A stretch of DNA of 5,671 nt from NCBI GenBank assembly GCA_910578105.1, contig CAJTPD010000020.1:1-5671 (forward strand), read 5' to 3'. Under the pieces are notes generated by a model. The model had not been told where the DNA came from. It saw only the letters and a list, made by a program, of their open reading frames with translations, and searched no databases. This stretch comes from an uncultured Odoribacter sp. GTDB taxonomy: Bacteria > Bacteroidota > Bacteroidia > Bacteroidales > Marinifilaceae. Below are positions 5,423 through 5,671 of the stretch, in pieces; the first letter of the stretch is position 1, and each line of letters begins with the position of its first letter. The translations under genes were made by a program, and so were the position numbers.

Positions 5423-5671
5423 TTATCTCAACCAACCAGCGATATTAGTCGCCACGACAATACTGGCTACTATGCCAATTACCAGCGCATGTTTCTTCCA
5501 TGTCAAACGTAGATATCCAACAAACTCACGTATTAAAGCATTTAGCGTAAAATACCATTTCGTTTTTGCCCCAAATCCAACACACTTTAACCCTTGCTGT
5601 TTTGCCAGAATTAATGCTCTGAACACATGATAAGCCGTTGTGACGATAACAATTTTAGGAGCCTCTTTATC
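5423..5671 (-). CDS. YdcF/SanA-like (DUF218) membrane protein, C-terminal part
   Basis: The gene enters from the right edge and its 5' part is missing. The frame is open to 5671, giving 82 residues before the stop. It begins DKEAPKIVIVTTAYHVFRA, which fits the VTT.YH..RA motif of DUF218 (YdcF/SanA) proteins, followed by LILAKQQGLKCVGFGAKTKWY and LNALIREFVGYL. A hydrophobic segment near the C-terminus (about residues 62-80 of this fragment) should be a membrane helix, as in Gram-positive members with several helices. The family is linked to envelope functions but its reaction is not established. A GTG at 5626 could be mistaken for a start, but the conserved motif lies upstream of it, so it is internal. 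It converges on the kinase gene and is probably an unrelated neighbour. Confidence 0.82.
   Translation of the reverse strand, partial: DKEAPKIVIVTTAYHVFRALILAKQQGLKCVGFGAKTKWYFTLNALIREFVGYLRLTWKKHALVIGIVASIVVATNIAGWLR

Noticed and set aside
5423..5626. Complete 67-residue gene starting at GTG 5626
   Set aside because: The frame continues upstream to the window edge and holds the conserved VTT.YH motif of DUF218, so this is the end of a larger gene.

Overview
The window carries a compact antimicrobial-peptide sensing and resistance locus of the LanFEG/BcrAB/CprABC kind. The AT-rich sequence, strong GGAGG-type ribosome binding sites, the YxeA-like protein and the style of the two-component system suggest a low-GC Firmicute, most likely a Clostridia member (Lachnospiraceae-like). 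That placement is an inference from style, not from a marker gene.

Layout. (1) Positions 3054 down to 48, minus strand: an apparent operon of an ABC ATPase, two paralogous six-helix ABC-2-type permeases, a 27-38-residue hydrophobic mini-protein that is easily missed, and a YxeA/DUF1093 protein. At the extreme left edge a well-placed ribosome binding site followed by a possible TTG start suggests that another minus-strand gene begins there. (2) Positions 3055-3210: a divergent control region with a minus-strand extended -10 promoter, a plus-strand TATAAT box and, between them, four CTTGA(G/A) half-sites at an exact 11-bp period. (3) Positions 3211-5276, plus strand: an OmpR-family response regulator and a two-helix sensor histidine kinase, translationally coupled by an ATGA overlap and followed by a hairpin terminator. 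(4) Positions 5423-5671, minus strand: the C-terminal end of a YdcF/SanA-like DUF218 membrane protein, convergent with the kinase and probably unrelated to the resistance locus.

Proposed working, inferred from families and layout: the kinase senses a cell-envelope-active peptide outside the membrane and phosphorylates the regulator. The regulator then binds the 11-bp tandem repeats, which cover the poor -35 region of the transporter promoter, and induces the transporter. The transporter removes the peptide from the membrane. No lantibiotic precursor, modification enzyme or export gene is visible, so within this window it looks like a stand-alone resistance module rather than the immunity part of a producer cluster. 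The least described parts are the mini-protein between the second permease and yxeA, and the four-site operator.
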